The notes beneath the pieces are model-generated. The model made no database searches and had not been told where the DNA came from. It worked only from the letters and a program-made list of their open reading frames with translations. Of a stretch of 64,000 bases of DNA, positions 29,485-38,516 are shown one piece after another. Position 1 is the stretch's first letter. The number at the start of each line of letters is the position of its first letter. Location of the stretch: the NCBI RefSeq assembly GCF_003858635.1, contig NZ_RQJO01000007.1:2047941-2111940 (forward strand), given 5' to 3'. Made by a program: the position numbers and the translations under genes. The DNA is from Larkinella rosea (lineage in GTDB: Bacteria; Bacteroidota; Bacteroidia; Cytophagales; Spirosomataceae).

Positions 29485-29603
29485 GATCTAAGTCGTTAGA
29501 AATGAATAATTAACAATTAACAATGAATGGAAAACCGAGTGCTGTCTTTTCGGAAATACGGACTGTTAATTGTTTATTCGGGGTCGCCCGGCGGTTAATT
29601 CGA

Positions 29604-32600
29604 TTAAAATCCAACATTTAGTCCGAACAAAAGCGTTTTCGTGGCCGGGTAGCTGGCGTAGTCGAAGCCCTGGCTGCGGCTGTCCTGCCCAAACCGGTTT
29701 ACTTCCGGATCGTAGCCCGAATAGCTGGTCCAGGTCAGGAAGTTCTGGGCGGTAACGTACACGCGAACCGACTGAATTTTCAGGGCCTGAATCACCGACG
29801 TCGGCAGGTTGTAGGCCAGCTGGAGATTCTTCAGCCGCAGGTACGACCCGTCTTCAATCTGCCGGGTCGAAACGCGGTTGGCGGGGCGGGTTGTCGAAGC
29901 CCGCGGAATGTCGGTGTTGGTGTTGGTCGGTGTCCAGCGGTTCAGTACATCCCGGTCCTGATTGGTGGTTGCGTTCAGGTATTCCAGCTCATACCGGTTG
30001 GCATTCAGGATGTTATTACCGTAAACGCCCTGAAAGAAAGCCGTCAGTTCGAAGCCCTTAAACGAGAACGTATTGCTGATGCCACCGATAAATTTGGGTT
30101 GCGCCCGGCCAATAATCGTGCGGTCGTTGTCATCAATTTTCTTGTCGCCGTTCAGATCGGCGTACTTGCGATCACCCGGTTTTCGGGCCTGCGGATCGGT
30201 CAGTGCCGTTAGCTCGTCGGTGGTTTGGTAGAGGCCGTTGGTCACGTAGCCAAAGAACGACCCCAGCGGTTCGCCAACCCGGATAATCCCGGAATTCAGC
30301 CCCTGGCCAATGTTGGCGACACTTCCGGCAAAAATCTGGGGTGCTCCGCCAATGTCGAGCACCTTGTTGCGGTTGGACGCAAAATTCAGGTCGGTATTCC
30401 ATTTAAAAGCCCCGTCGATGTTGCGCGACGAAATGCTGAATTCAAGCCCTTTATTTTCAACCTTCCCGAGGTTTTTGATGGCACTCGAAAAACCCGACGT
30501 ACTCGGAACGGTGACGTTCAGCAGCAAATCTTTCGTCCGTTTCAGGTACGCATCGGCGGTCAATGTGATCCGGTTATTCAGAAAACCGACGTCAATTCCA
30601 AAATCAGCCTGCGTGGTGGTTTCCCACGACAAATCCGGGTTGGCAATCTGATTCGGCCCTAAACCGGTCGAAACCGTGTTGCCAAATACGTAGTTCTGGG
30701 TTCCCAGCAGCGAATAGGCCGGGTAGTTTCCAACACCGTCCTGGTTGCCGGTCGCACCGTAGGTCAGCCGGACTTTCAGGTCGTTCACCACGCGGCTGCT
30801 TTTCATAAATGCTTCTTCCGAAACCCGCCACGCCAGAGCCGCCGAGGGAAAATAGCCGTTGCGTTTGTTGGTCCCGAACCGGGAAGAACCATCGGTCCGG
30901 AACGAAGCAGTTAACAGGTATTTGTCTTTGTACCCGTAATTAATCCGGGCCAGATACGACCGCAATCCCCAGGTTCCGATGCCCGATTCGGGTGTCAGCG
31001 GTACCGAACCCGACGCCAGGTTGCTCGAACCAAGGTTGTCATTCACAAAATTACGCGACTGCGCCCGGCTGGATTCCGTGCGGTTGGCCTGCTGCGTATA
31101 CCCAATCAGGGCCGTAATATTGTGGATCGTATTAAAGGTTCGGGTGTACGTCAGCAGGTTCTCATTAAGCCAGGTTATCGATTGGGCGTTGTAAATAGTC
31201 GCGGACCCGCCCTGTGCCAAACCGCTCGAAACCGAGCGCGGGAGGTACGAATCCTGTTTTTGTAAAACCGCGTCAATGCCCAGCGACACGCGCAGGCTTA
31301 GGCCGTCAATGATCTGATAATCACCAAAAATGTTTCCGAAAACACGGTAAGCCGTGTTGCGGTTTTTGTTGTCGCGGGCCAGCGCCACCGGGTTGTCGGC
31401 GGTAAAGGCGAGCGCCGGATCGGTCAGCAAATAGGAACCGTTGGGCGTCGTCACCGGCAGAATGGGCGGGAATTGCAGTGCCGCAATCGTGACCAGACCA
31501 GCACTGCCCAGATCGCCGTCCGAACGCGCCTGATTGGTGACCGTCCGATTGACAGTCAGGCTATTACCGATTTTGATTTTACTGGTCAGCTTGCGGTCCA
31601 GGTTTACCCGGAACGAATACCGGTCGAAATCGGAGTTGACGATAATCCCGTTCTGTTTAAAATAACCGCCCGCGACGGCGTACTGGGTTTTTTCATCCCC
31701 GCCACTAAACGAAAGCTGGTAATTGGAAATGGGCGCCTGACGGAAAATCTCGTCCTGCCAGTCGGTGCCCACGCCGAAGGCATCAACCTGAGCCTGGGTG
31801 TAAACCGCCGGACGACCTTCGTTGGTATTGGCGTCGTTGACAAACTGCGCGTACTCCCGGGCGTTCAAAACCGGGTATTTCCGGCGGACATTTTGAACTC
31901 CGTAATAGCTCTCAAACGAAATGGTCGACTTTCCGGCTTTTCCGCGTTTGGTCGTGATAATCACCACGCCATTCGCCCCACGCGATCCGTAAATAGCCGT
32001 CGAAGACGCATCTTTCAGCACCGAAATCGATTCGATATCGCTGGGATTGAGCGTACTCAACACGTTGAAATTCGAGCCCGAACTGGCCCCATCGTTTTTA
32101 AACGGAATGCCGTCGATGACGTACAGCGGCTCGTTATCACCCTGTATCGAGTTGCCGCCCCGAATCCGGATGCTGGTCGTACCGCCCGGTGCACCTGAGT
32201 TCTGGGTGATCTGCACCCCGGCCGCCCGGCCCTGCAACGCCTGATCGAGCGAGGTAACGGCCACTTTCTTAATTTCTTCCACCGGAACCGTGGCCACCGC
32301 ACCGGTCAGGTCGCTTTTCTTGACCTGTCCGTAGCCGACTACCACCACTTCGTTCAACGCTTTGGTATCCGGAACCAGTTGAATATCAATTACCGAGCGG
32401 TTTCCAATCACCTGTTCCTGACTCGCATAACCGACAAAACTGAAAACCAGTGTGACGTTCTCGTTGGGAACGCTGAGCTGATAGCGACCCTCGGCATCGG
32501 TGGACGTTCCACGCGGAGAGCCCTTCACCACCACACTCACGCCGGGAAGTCCTTCACCGGTTTCGCTCGTTACCCGGCCGCTGACTTTTACATCCACCGG

Positions 32601-33083
32601 GGCCACGCCGATCAGTTGGGCGGGTGAAATAGCGGTCAGGCCTGCCAGCGGAATGGGGCCGCTTTCGGCCGCGGAGGTGTTGGTCAATGGGGGCAGACTG
32701 TTGGTGGAGCGATCGCTGTTTTTGGGCGGCAAAATCAAATATGCGCCTGAACGTAGCTTCTTAAACCGCAGTCCGTAACGTTTTAGAACGGTAGTCAGAT
32801 TCGTTTCCAGCCGGACGGTCAGATCAAGCGGTTCGGTCGGGCTGAGGTTTCGTCCGACAACCGATTCCTCGAACAGAATATCGACGCCATAATGCGCCTT
32901 CAGTTCTAGTAAGGTTTGCTTTAACGTCAGATTGGTGCCCGTCGAGGCCGCGGTTTTGCCCGCCTGCGGGGTGTCGATCTGCTGGGTTGTCCGGACCAGG
33001 GCGAGTGTCTGGGCGACGGTATTGCCGTAACCGACGCTGATCAATAACCCGGTTGCCAGGGCGAGGGGTAACGATTTTCTCAT
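29604..33083 (-). CDS. SusC/RagA TonB-dependent transporter with STN signalling domain
   Basis: A 1159-residue outer-membrane importer. Signal peptide, then an STN (secretin/TonB short N-terminal) domain about 55-110 (TLKQTLLELKAHYGVDILFEE) that contacts the anti-sigma factor, a carboxypeptidase-like domain about 165-250 (VSGRVTSETGEGLPGVSVVVKG), a plug with NSIQGDNEPLYVIDGIPF and SSTAIYGSRGANGVVIITTK, and a large barrel ending LLFGLNVGF. The STN domain is absent from ordinary SusC proteins and marks trans-envelope signalling. FecR overlaps its start (ATGA at 33080-33083), so FecR, SusC and the sigma factor are one transcriptional unit. Confidence 0.95.
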   Translation of the reverse strand: MRKSLPLALATGLLISVGYGNTVAQTLALVRTTQQIDTPQAGKTAASTGTNLTLKQTLLELKAHYGVDILFEESVVGRNLSPTEPLDLTVRLETNLTTVLKRYGLRFKKLRSGAYLILPPKNSDRSTNSLPPLTNTSAAESGPIPLAGLTAISPAQLIGVAPVDVKVSGRVTSETGEGLPGVSVVVKGSPRGTSTDAEGRYQLSVPNENVTLVFSFVGYASQEQVIGNRSVIDIQLVPDTKALNEVVVVGYGQVKKSDLTGAVATVPVEEIKKVAVTSLDQALQGRAAGVQITQNSGAPGGTTSIRIRGGNSIQGDNEPLYVIDGIPFKNDGASSGSNFNVLSTLNPSDIESISVLKDASSTAIYGSRGANGVVIITTKRGKAGKSTISFESYYGVQNVRRKYPVLNAREYAQFVNDANTNEGRPAVYTQAQVDAFGVGTDWQDEIFRQAPISNYQLSFSGGDEKTQYAVAGGYFKQNGIIVNSDFDRYSFRVNLDRKLTSKIKIGNSLTVNRTVTNQARSDGDLGSAGLVTIAALQFPPILPVTTPNGSYLLTDPALAFTADNPVALARDNKNRNTAYRVFGNIFGDYQIIDGLSLRVSLGIDAVLQKQDSYLPRSVSSGLAQGGSATIYNAQSITWLNENLLTYTRTFNTIHNITALIGYTQQANRTESSRAQSRNFVNDNLGSSNLASGSVPLTPESGIGTWGLRSYLARINYGYKDKYLLTASFRTDGSSRFGTNKRNGYFPSAALAWRVSEEAFMKSSRVVNDLKVRLTYGATGNQDGVGNYPAYSLLGTQNYVFGNTVSTGLGPNQIANPDLSWETTTQADFGIDVGFLNNRITLTADAYLKRTKDLLLNVTVPSTSGFSSAIKNLGKVENKGLEFSISSRNIDGAFKWNTDLNFASNRNKVLDIGGAPQIFAGSVANIGQGLNSGIIRVGEPLGSFFGYVTNGLYQTTDELTALTDPQARKPGDRKYADLNGDKKIDDNDRTIIGRAQPKFIGGISNTFSFKGFELTAFFQGVYGNNILNANRYELEYLNATTNQDRDVLNRWTPTNTNTDIPRASTTRPANRVSTRQIEDGSYLRLKNLQLAYNLPTSVIQALKIQSVRVYVTAQNFLTWTSYSGYDPEVNRFGQDSRSQGFDYASYPATKTLLFGLNVGF

Positions 33084-34099
33084 TGGGTAATGGAGTTTTC
33101 GGAAACAGTTGAAAAAATGAGATATTGGTCTAGGTGGCTGAGCCGCAGGTTGAGCAATTCCGCCAGGGCCTCCGCCAGTTCGTCGGACGATCCGGCCCGG
33201 ATCGTTCCGGTCAGTTTCCGGCGGGCCAGCGCCGGGTCGGAAAGCTGGACATGGACCCCAAAAACCGCCTGAATCTGGCGGGCCACTTCGCGCAGGGGCG
33301 TGTTATTAAAACTAAACAGGCGATACCGCCAACTGGCAAATCGCGCCGTATCGGCCTTGGGCTGCAAATGAAGCGAGCCTTTGTCGTCGAGCAGCACCCG
33401 GTCGCCGGGTTTCATCAGCAGATTCTGCGGGGGCTGATTTTCGGAGGCATAGCGCAGATTCACCTTGCCGCGTTTCAGAACCACCTCGGCTTTGGCCGCC
33501 CGGCTGCGCACCGAAAATTCGGTTCCCAACACTTCTACATCCAGCCCATTCATGTCCTGCACTACAAAAGGCTGGTTGGTCGAAAGGTGTTTGACGTCGA
33601 AAACCGCATCACCCGTTAGGGCCACCCGCCGGGAAAGCCAGCCGTAGCCGATGCGGGGAATGGTTACCGATGAATTGCTGTTGAGCGCGATCGTTGAGCC
33701 ATCGGGCAGGCTCAGCGACCGGAGCTGGTGCGAGCCGGTCGAGATGGTTTTGTACAGGAGCGGTTTTTGAAAAAACCAGCCCCCGGCGAGCAGTGCGAGT
33801 GCTACCGAAGCGGCAGCCAGCCAGCGGAGCGGTTTTTGAAACAAGCGGGCGTCTTCCGGAAGCTGACGTACCAAGCGGGGCTGTTCTTCGGCCGGATTTT
33901 CCATCCGCTGACGGAATAGATCGACGTGATGGGTCAAATCGGGGGCGTATTGCGGGAAGCTCCGCTCCCATTCATCCAGCCACTGAAAATACATTTCCCG
34001 GCTGGTTGGTCGGTTGAGCCATTCACCGATCACTTTCTGTTGCACCGAGGTTGCCTGGCCGGCAAAGTAGGTGAATAGCAATTCTTTAGTAGGTTCCAT
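33080..34099 (-). CDS. FecR-family anti-sigma factor
   Basis: A 339-residue membrane protein that transmits ligand status from SusC to the sigma factor. The cytoplasmic N-terminus contains FTYFAGQATSVQQKVIGEWLNRP and EMYFQWLDEWERSFP, typical of Bacteroidota anti-sigma regions; a membrane helix follows at about 92-110 (WLAAASVALALLAGGWFF); the periplasmic FecR domain has GSHQLRSLSLPDGSTIALNSNSS; and the C-terminal STN-like DUF4974 domain (VARQIQAVFGVHVQLSD, KLTGTIRAGSSDELAEAL). The sigma gene ends 24 bp upstream. Overlap with SusC by ATGA suggests coupled translation. Confidence 0.93.
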   Translation of the reverse strand: MEPTKELLFTYFAGQATSVQQKVIGEWLNRPTSREMYFQWLDEWERSFPQYAPDLTHHVDLFRQRMENPAEEQPRLVRQLPEDARLFQKPLRWLAAASVALALLAGGWFFQKPLLYKTISTGSHQLRSLSLPDGSTIALNSNSSVTIPRIGYGWLSRRVALTGDAVFDVKHLSTNQPFVVQDMNGLDVEVLGTEFSVRSRAAKAEVVLKRGKVNLRYASENQPPQNLLMKPGDRVLLDDKGSLHLQPKADTARFASWRYRLFSFNNTPLREVARQIQAVFGVHVQLSDPALARRKLTGTIRAGSSDELAEALAELLNLRLSHLDQYLIFSTVSENSITQ

Positions 34100-34123
34100 G
34101 AGGTGGAAGTATGGCGTTGATGA

Positions 34124-34798
34124 TTACGGAAAAACCGTCAGCAGCAGCAGGGCCCAGCCAATCAGCTTTTGCTGCCGGAGAAACTGTCGAACGGTCGAAA
34201 TGGCCTGTAGCAGGTGGTTTTCGACGGTTTTGGGCGAAAGCGACAGTTCCGCGGCAATTTCTTTGTAGGATTTCCCTTCGAAGCGGCTCAGCAGAAACAC
34301 CCGCTGGCGTTGGGGAGACAGGCGCTGAACGGCCTGTTCGAGTGCCCGGTAGAGCTCGTCCTGCTGCAGGAGCCGGTCGGGCTGAGTGGCTTCCAGATCG
34401 GCCTGCTCGAGGTCGTCGGGCAGGGTTTCCTGCCGGTTTAGTTCCCAGCGCAAACTGTTGTAGGCCCGGTTGCGCACGGCCTGGTAAAGGTAAGCCCGGT
34501 ACGAGCCCTTCACCTGCCTATACAGTGCCTTCTGGTAGAAGGTATAAAACAGATCCGCCACCACGTCTTCAGCCACCTGCCGGTCGTAGACGAACCGGAT
34601 CGCGTGGCTGCACAAAGGCGCAAAATACTGCCGGAAGAGCAGCTCGCAGCCCAGTTTGGGGTCCGTATCAAACGCATTGCGAATGAACAATTCCGGATCG
34701 GTCGTCGCGGGGATTTCGGTGTCGTTCCGCAGCAGGGGCGTCAACCCGATGGAAGTCGGATCGGGAATGCGTCGGAATGGAAACGAGTTGACAGACAT
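34124..34798 (-). CDS. ECF sigma-70 factor
   Basis: A 224-residue alternative sigma factor. Region 2 is at about 45-115 (LFRQYFAPLCSHAIRFVYDRQVAEDVVADLFYTFYQK, SYRAYLYQAVRNRAYN) and region 4 at about 150-205 (LSPQRQRVFLLSRFEGKSYKEIAAELSLSPKTVENHLLQA). The C-terminal AQQLIGWALLLLTVFP-like tail is hydrophobic. It is first in the operon sigma-FecR-SusC-SusD-SGNH-FAD oxidase. A -7-like TAAATTTG lies upstream at 34879-34886. It should direct RNA polymerase to this locus after FecR signalling. Confidence 0.94.
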   Translation of the reverse strand: MSVNSFPFRRIPDPTSIGLTPLLRNDTEIPATTDPELFIRNAFDTDPKLGCELLFRQYFAPLCSHAIRFVYDRQVAEDVVADLFYTFYQKALYRQVKGSYRAYLYQAVRNRAYNSLRWELNRQETLPDDLEQADLEATQPDRLLQQDELYRALEQAVQRLSPQRQRVFLLSRFEGKSYKEIAAELSLSPKTVENHLLQAISTVRQFLRQQKLIGWALLLLTVFP

Positions 34799-34878
34799 CG
34801 AATGAAGGGTCTAGTATAGCGAAGACAAGTTAGCGCCGGAAATCCCCCAATCGAATTTTATTTATTATTTACAAAATA

Positions 34879-34886
34879 CAAATTTA
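34879..34886 (-). promoter_or_regulatory. Candidate -7 element for the sigma/FecR/SusCD operon
   Basis: TAAATTTG on the minus strand, 81 nt upstream of the sigma start, matches TAnnTTTG in a very AT-rich stretch. The -33 element is unclear. Confidence 0.3.
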
Positions 34887-34929
34887 AAAGACATTAGCCG
34901 ATCGGCGAGCGTGAGAAATCAGCAGATAG

Positions 34930-35278
34930 CTATAATTCATGCGGATTGGCTGTCAGCAGCCCTGTATTTTTTTAAAATCGCTGGTATTCTGGGTCAGTCA
35001 TGTAAAAGTATGCACCAATGCGGTAGCGGCAATGATGGCATCCGGAAGGTTGATCTTGTGTTTTTTGCGTATCGCAATCGATCCCAAATCCAGAAAAGCC
35101 CGAAGACGTTTCATCGATTCATCTTTGCCATTAAATCCCGGTACTTCAATGTAGACAATAATCAAGATATTAACTTCCTCATGAATATCGAATCAAGCGT
35201 CACTGCCACAGGTTCCGGAAGCAGCTCACCTGCATAATCAATGACGATATTGGAATCTAAAAGATAGCTCGATCCCAT
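34930..35278 (-). pseudogene. Decayed PIN-domain (VapC-type) toxin
   Basis: The reading frame starting at ATG 35276-35278 gives MGSSYLLDSNIVIDYAGE with the first catalytic Asp (LLDSNIVIDY), but it is broken by a frameshift near 35190. An in-frame TGA follows at 34998-35000, and a second shift near 34960. Correcting them restores EEVNILIIVYIEVPGF, KHKINLPDAIIAATALV, LTQNTSDFKKI and GLLTANPHEL, the PIN C-terminus with the DAIIAATA motif. The minus-strand sequence just upstream ends KKMVLEMHQYVEKSRQEWDR, an antitoxin-like C-terminus whose stop overlaps the toxin start. The module is dead; no intact antitoxin survives. Confidence 0.8.
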
Positions 35279-35541
35279 TCCTGTCTGGATTTTTCAACGT
35301 ATTGATGCATTTCAAGAACCATCTTTTTGAAATAGAACCCCAAAATCCGCCGGTTTTTTCGGGGTAGCGATTGACAACGGGCCAGTCTGTCCAACAAAAA
35401 ATTTGCACAAACAGGCTCTGCAAACCTTTGCAATCGGGCTTCGATTTTCCAGAATCGGATTTTGGCTCGTTCCGGTTTGACCGCGAAAGATTTTCTCCTA
35501 ATTTTAACTAAATATTCCTAAGCAACTTACGACCTGTTACC

Positions 35542-38406
35542 ATGTACGAACTTCGTTTGCTCATTCCATTTCTCATTACTCTTTTTTCAATTCCTAATAT
35601 TGACTACCCGGTTCTATCGGCCAAAACCGCTGTCGCTCCGGACACGGCAAAATACGACCGGGATTACGCGCTGGAGGCTACCATGCTCGGTTACTTCGCC
35701 AAAGACGGTACGCGAAATCCAACCCTGAAAGCCAACAAAGGCGACCGCGTCCGCATTACGATTACCAACGGGGAGGTCATGACGCATGACATCACCCTCG
35801 AAAAACTGAAGCTGAAGAGCAAAACCATTCTGGAAAAGGGTTCCAGCACGAGCATTGTGTTCAAGGCGGAGCAGAACGACACCTATTACTGTTCGGTTCC
35901 CGGCCACCGCGCGGCTGGCATGGTCGGCACGATTGAAATTGTGGAAGGCACGATCTCCAACGCGACCATTGCCGGACAGCAGCCGATGAAAAACGGCCAG
36001 CCGCTGAACCTCAACTTTGAAACCGGTACTTTGAAAGACTGGACCGCCAAGGGCGATGCGTTTGCCAATCCGCTGATCAACGCCGACCCGTCGCCGGTTC
36101 ACGAAAAAGAAATGACCATCGGTTTTGCCGGAAAATACTTTCTAAGTAGCGGTGGAACAACGAATTATAAACTAACCGGCACGTTGACCTCCGTTCCGTT
36201 TACCGTTACACAGCCGTTTGCCGCTTTCCGGGTTTCGGGCGGAGCATTACTCGATACGCGCGTTGAGATTGTACAAGCCGAAACGAATAAGGTTATTTAC
36301 CAGATTACGGGACAAGGTCGTGCCACGCTGCAACCCGCCGTTGTCGATCTGCAACCGTACCTGAACAAGGAAATTTTCATCCGGATTATTGACAACGAAA
36401 CCGGTATTTCGCAGATTCCGTACATTCCGAACGACAAATGGGCACACATCAATTTTGATGAATTCCTGTTCTATCCCACACGCCCGGAATTTCCGAACGA
36501 ACTGAAACAGAAAGATATTATTATTCTTCCGCCACTGGATCCGGTTCTGCACGCCGGACTTTCGGGTGTTGAAGCGGCCAAGGCCATGACGCTGCCGAAA
36601 GGGTTTAAAATTACACTGGCGGCTTCCGAACCGGACATTATCAAACCCATCTGTTTTACGCTCGATGCGCGCGGACGGCTTTGGGTGGTGGAATCCCACA
36701 CCTATCCGGTTCCCGCGCCCGAAGGCCAGGGCCGCGACCGGATTCTGATTTTTGAAGATACCAACGGCGACGGTACGCTGGACAAAAAGAAAGTGTTCAT
36801 CGAAGGACTGAATCTGGTCAGTGGCATGGAGCTGGGTATGGGTGGAGTGTGGGTCGGGGCGGCCCCGTACCTGCTGTTCATCCCCGCCGATTTCAAAAAC
36901 GACAAACCCACCGGGCCACCGCAAAAACTGCTCGACGGCTGGGGAACGCAGGATACACACGAAACCCTGAACAGCCTGCGCTGGGGGCCCGATGGGTGGC
37001 TCTACGGCAACCACGGTGTGTTTACGCATTCCAACGTCGGGAAACCGGGCGCGCCGGATTCGGAACGGAAGAAAATCAACGCGGGCGTCTGGCGGTTTCA
37101 CCCCACGACGCAGGAGTTTGAGATTTTTGCCGAAGGCACGAGCAACCCCTGGGGACTTGATTTCAACGACTACGGGCATGCGTTCATCACGGCCTGCGTC
37201 ATTCCGCACATGTACCACATGATTCAGGGCGGGCGCTACCAGCGTCAGGGTGGCAAACACTTCAACCCGTATACGTACGACGACATCAAAACGCACGCCG
37301 ATCACGTGCACTGGCTGGGCGAACGCGGCCCGCACGCCGGTAATTTCCGCTCGGCAGCAGCCGGGGGTGGACACGCCCACGCCGGAGCCATGATCTACCT
37401 CGGCAACAGCTGGCCGAAGGAATACCGCAATGATATTTTCATGAACAACATCAACGGAGCCAAGCTGAACAACGACCACCCGATTCGCGAAGGATCCGGC
37501 TACAAGGTGACACACCGGCCGGATTTTCTGACCATGAACGACTCCTGGTCGCAGTGGCTGAACATGAAATACGACCCCAGCGGATCGGTTTTTGCCATCG
37601 ACTGGTACGACAAAAACCAGTGCCACAGTTCGAACCCGGATGTACACAACAAGACGATGGGCCGGATTTTCAAGATCACCCACGAAAACGACAAATGGGT
37701 GCAGGTCGATCTCTGGAAGGCTTCGGACATGGAACTGGTGAAATACCAGTTGCATCCCAACGAATGGTACGTGCGGCAGGCCCGGGCGATTTTGCAGGAA
37801 CGCGGCCCAAACAAGAAGGTGCACAAAGCCCTGAAAGAAATTCTGGCCAGTAACCCCGACGAAACCCGGAAACTCCGCGCGCTCTGGGCTTTGCACGTCA
37901 CCAAAGGATTGACGGAAAAAGAGTTGACCGACCTGCTCAGCAGTGAAAGCGAATACGTCCGGAGCTGGGCGATTCAGTTGCTGGCGGAAGATAAAACCGT
38001 GCTGCCCGAAACGCTGAAACGGCTGGCCACCCTGGCCCAAAACGACAATTCGGCGCTCGTACGGCTTTACCTGACCTCGGCCATGATGCGGCTGGAACCG
38101 GGCCAACGCTGGGAAGTGATGGACGCGCTGGTGCAGAAATCGGTGGACAAAGACGACCACAACCTGCCGCTGATGGTGTGGTACGCCATCGAGCCGCTGT
38201 CGGTGCTGGATGCGAAGCGGTTTTTGCAGATGGGCGAAAAAGCGAAGCTGCCCAAAATCATGCCGTATACCATTCAGCGGGTGGGCGCCATTGGCAGCAA
38301 CGACTCAAAAAAAGCACTGAAGGCTTTGAATGATCGACTTGGCAAAGGGCATTCGCACGAAAACCACGAAAGTCAGATGCTGATCGGCAAATACCTGGGC
38401 GAATGA
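35542..38406 (+). CDS. Cupredoxin / PQQ-type dehydrogenase / HEAT-repeat periplasmic protein
   Basis: A 954-residue exported protein. N-terminal signal, then a cupredoxin domain about 37-135 with a copper site read as His82 (MTHDITLEKL) and Cys117, His122, Met127 (YYCSVPGHRAAGM). A beta-sandwich follows (about 150-320), then a PQQ/sorbosone-type propeller about 345-745 (LRWGPDGWLYGNHGVF, GTSNPWGLDFNDYGHAF, YDKNQCHSSNPDVHNKTMGRI), and HEAT-like helical repeats to the end (SEYVRSWAIQLLAEDKTVLP). Similar Planctomycete-type proteins have a C-terminal CxxCH cytochrome; here none exists and the copper domain may replace it as electron acceptor. The next gene encodes an FG-GAP protein. Confidence 0.85.
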   Translation: MYELRLLIPFLITLFSIPNIDYPVLSAKTAVAPDTAKYDRDYALEATMLGYFAKDGTRNPTLKANKGDRVRITITNGEVMTHDITLEKLKLKSKTILEKGSSTSIVFKAEQNDTYYCSVPGHRAAGMVGTIEIVEGTISNATIAGQQPMKNGQPLNLNFETGTLKDWTAKGDAFANPLINADPSPVHEKEMTIGFAGKYFLSSGGTTNYKLTGTLTSVPFTVTQPFAAFRVSGGALLDTRVEIVQAETNKVIYQITGQGRATLQPAVVDLQPYLNKEIFIRIIDNETGISQIPYIPNDKWAHINFDEFLFYPTRPEFPNELKQKDIIILPPLDPVLHAGLSGVEAAKAMTLPKGFKITLAASEPDIIKPICFTLDARGRLWVVESHTYPVPAPEGQGRDRILIFEDTNGDGTLDKKKVFIEGLNLVSGMELGMGGVWVGAAPYLLFIPADFKNDKPTGPPQKLLDGWGTQDTHETLNSLRWGPDGWLYGNHGVFTHSNVGKPGAPDSERKKINAGVWRFHPTTQEFEIFAEGTSNPWGLDFNDYGHAFITACVIPHMYHMIQGGRYQRQGGKHFNPYTYDDIKTHADHVHWLGERGPHAGNFRSAAAGGGHAHAGAMIYLGNSWPKEYRNDIFMNNINGAKLNNDHPIREGSGYKVTHRPDFLTMNDSWSQWLNMKYDPSGSVFAIDWYDKNQCHSSNPDVHNKTMGRIFKITHENDKWVQVDLWKASDMELVKYQLHPNEWYVRQARAILQERGPNKKVHKALKEILASNPDETRKLRALWALHVTKGLTEKELTDLLSSESEYVRSWAIQLLAEDKTVLPETLKRLATLAQNDNSALVRLYLTSAMMRLEPGQRWEVMDALVQKSVDKDDHNLPLMVWYAIEPLSVLDAKRFLQMGEKAKLPKIMPYTIQRVGAIGSNDSKKALKALNDRLGKGHSHENHESQMLIGKYLGE

Positions 38407-38410
38407 GAAT

Positions 38411-38502
38411 AATGAACAATGTAGAATGAACAATTAACAATGAAAAAGGTCTGACTACCAATAGCTTAAAAGTTGTTAATTGTTCATTCTACATTGTTCA
38501 TT
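38411..38502. repeat. Perfect 30-bp inverted repeat between the PQQ and FG-GAP genes
   Basis: Arms 38411-38440 and 38473-38502 match over 30 bp with a 32-nt loop; arms are built from AATGAACAATG / TTAACAA units. This resembles dispersed Bacteroidota intergenic repeats (compare 25289 and 29503). It is likely to attenuate read-through to the downstream gene. Confidence 0.65.
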
Positions 38503-38516
38503 CTAATTCAAGAGCT

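Noticed and set aside
28063-33083. Possibility that the SusC/SusD are a standard starch-utilisation pair
   Set aside because: The STN domain, FecR/sigma genes and lack of adjacent glycoside hydrolases argue against a starch-like system.
35238-35423. 61-codon minus-strand frame over the antitoxin relic
   Set aside because: The neighbouring frame gives an antitoxin-like C-terminus overlapping the PIN start; this one gives no recognisable sequence.
36247-38160. 637-codon minus-strand frame
   Set aside because: Antisense shadow of the cupredoxin-PQQ gene caused by codon bias; no motif, many aromatic/Arg-rich runs.
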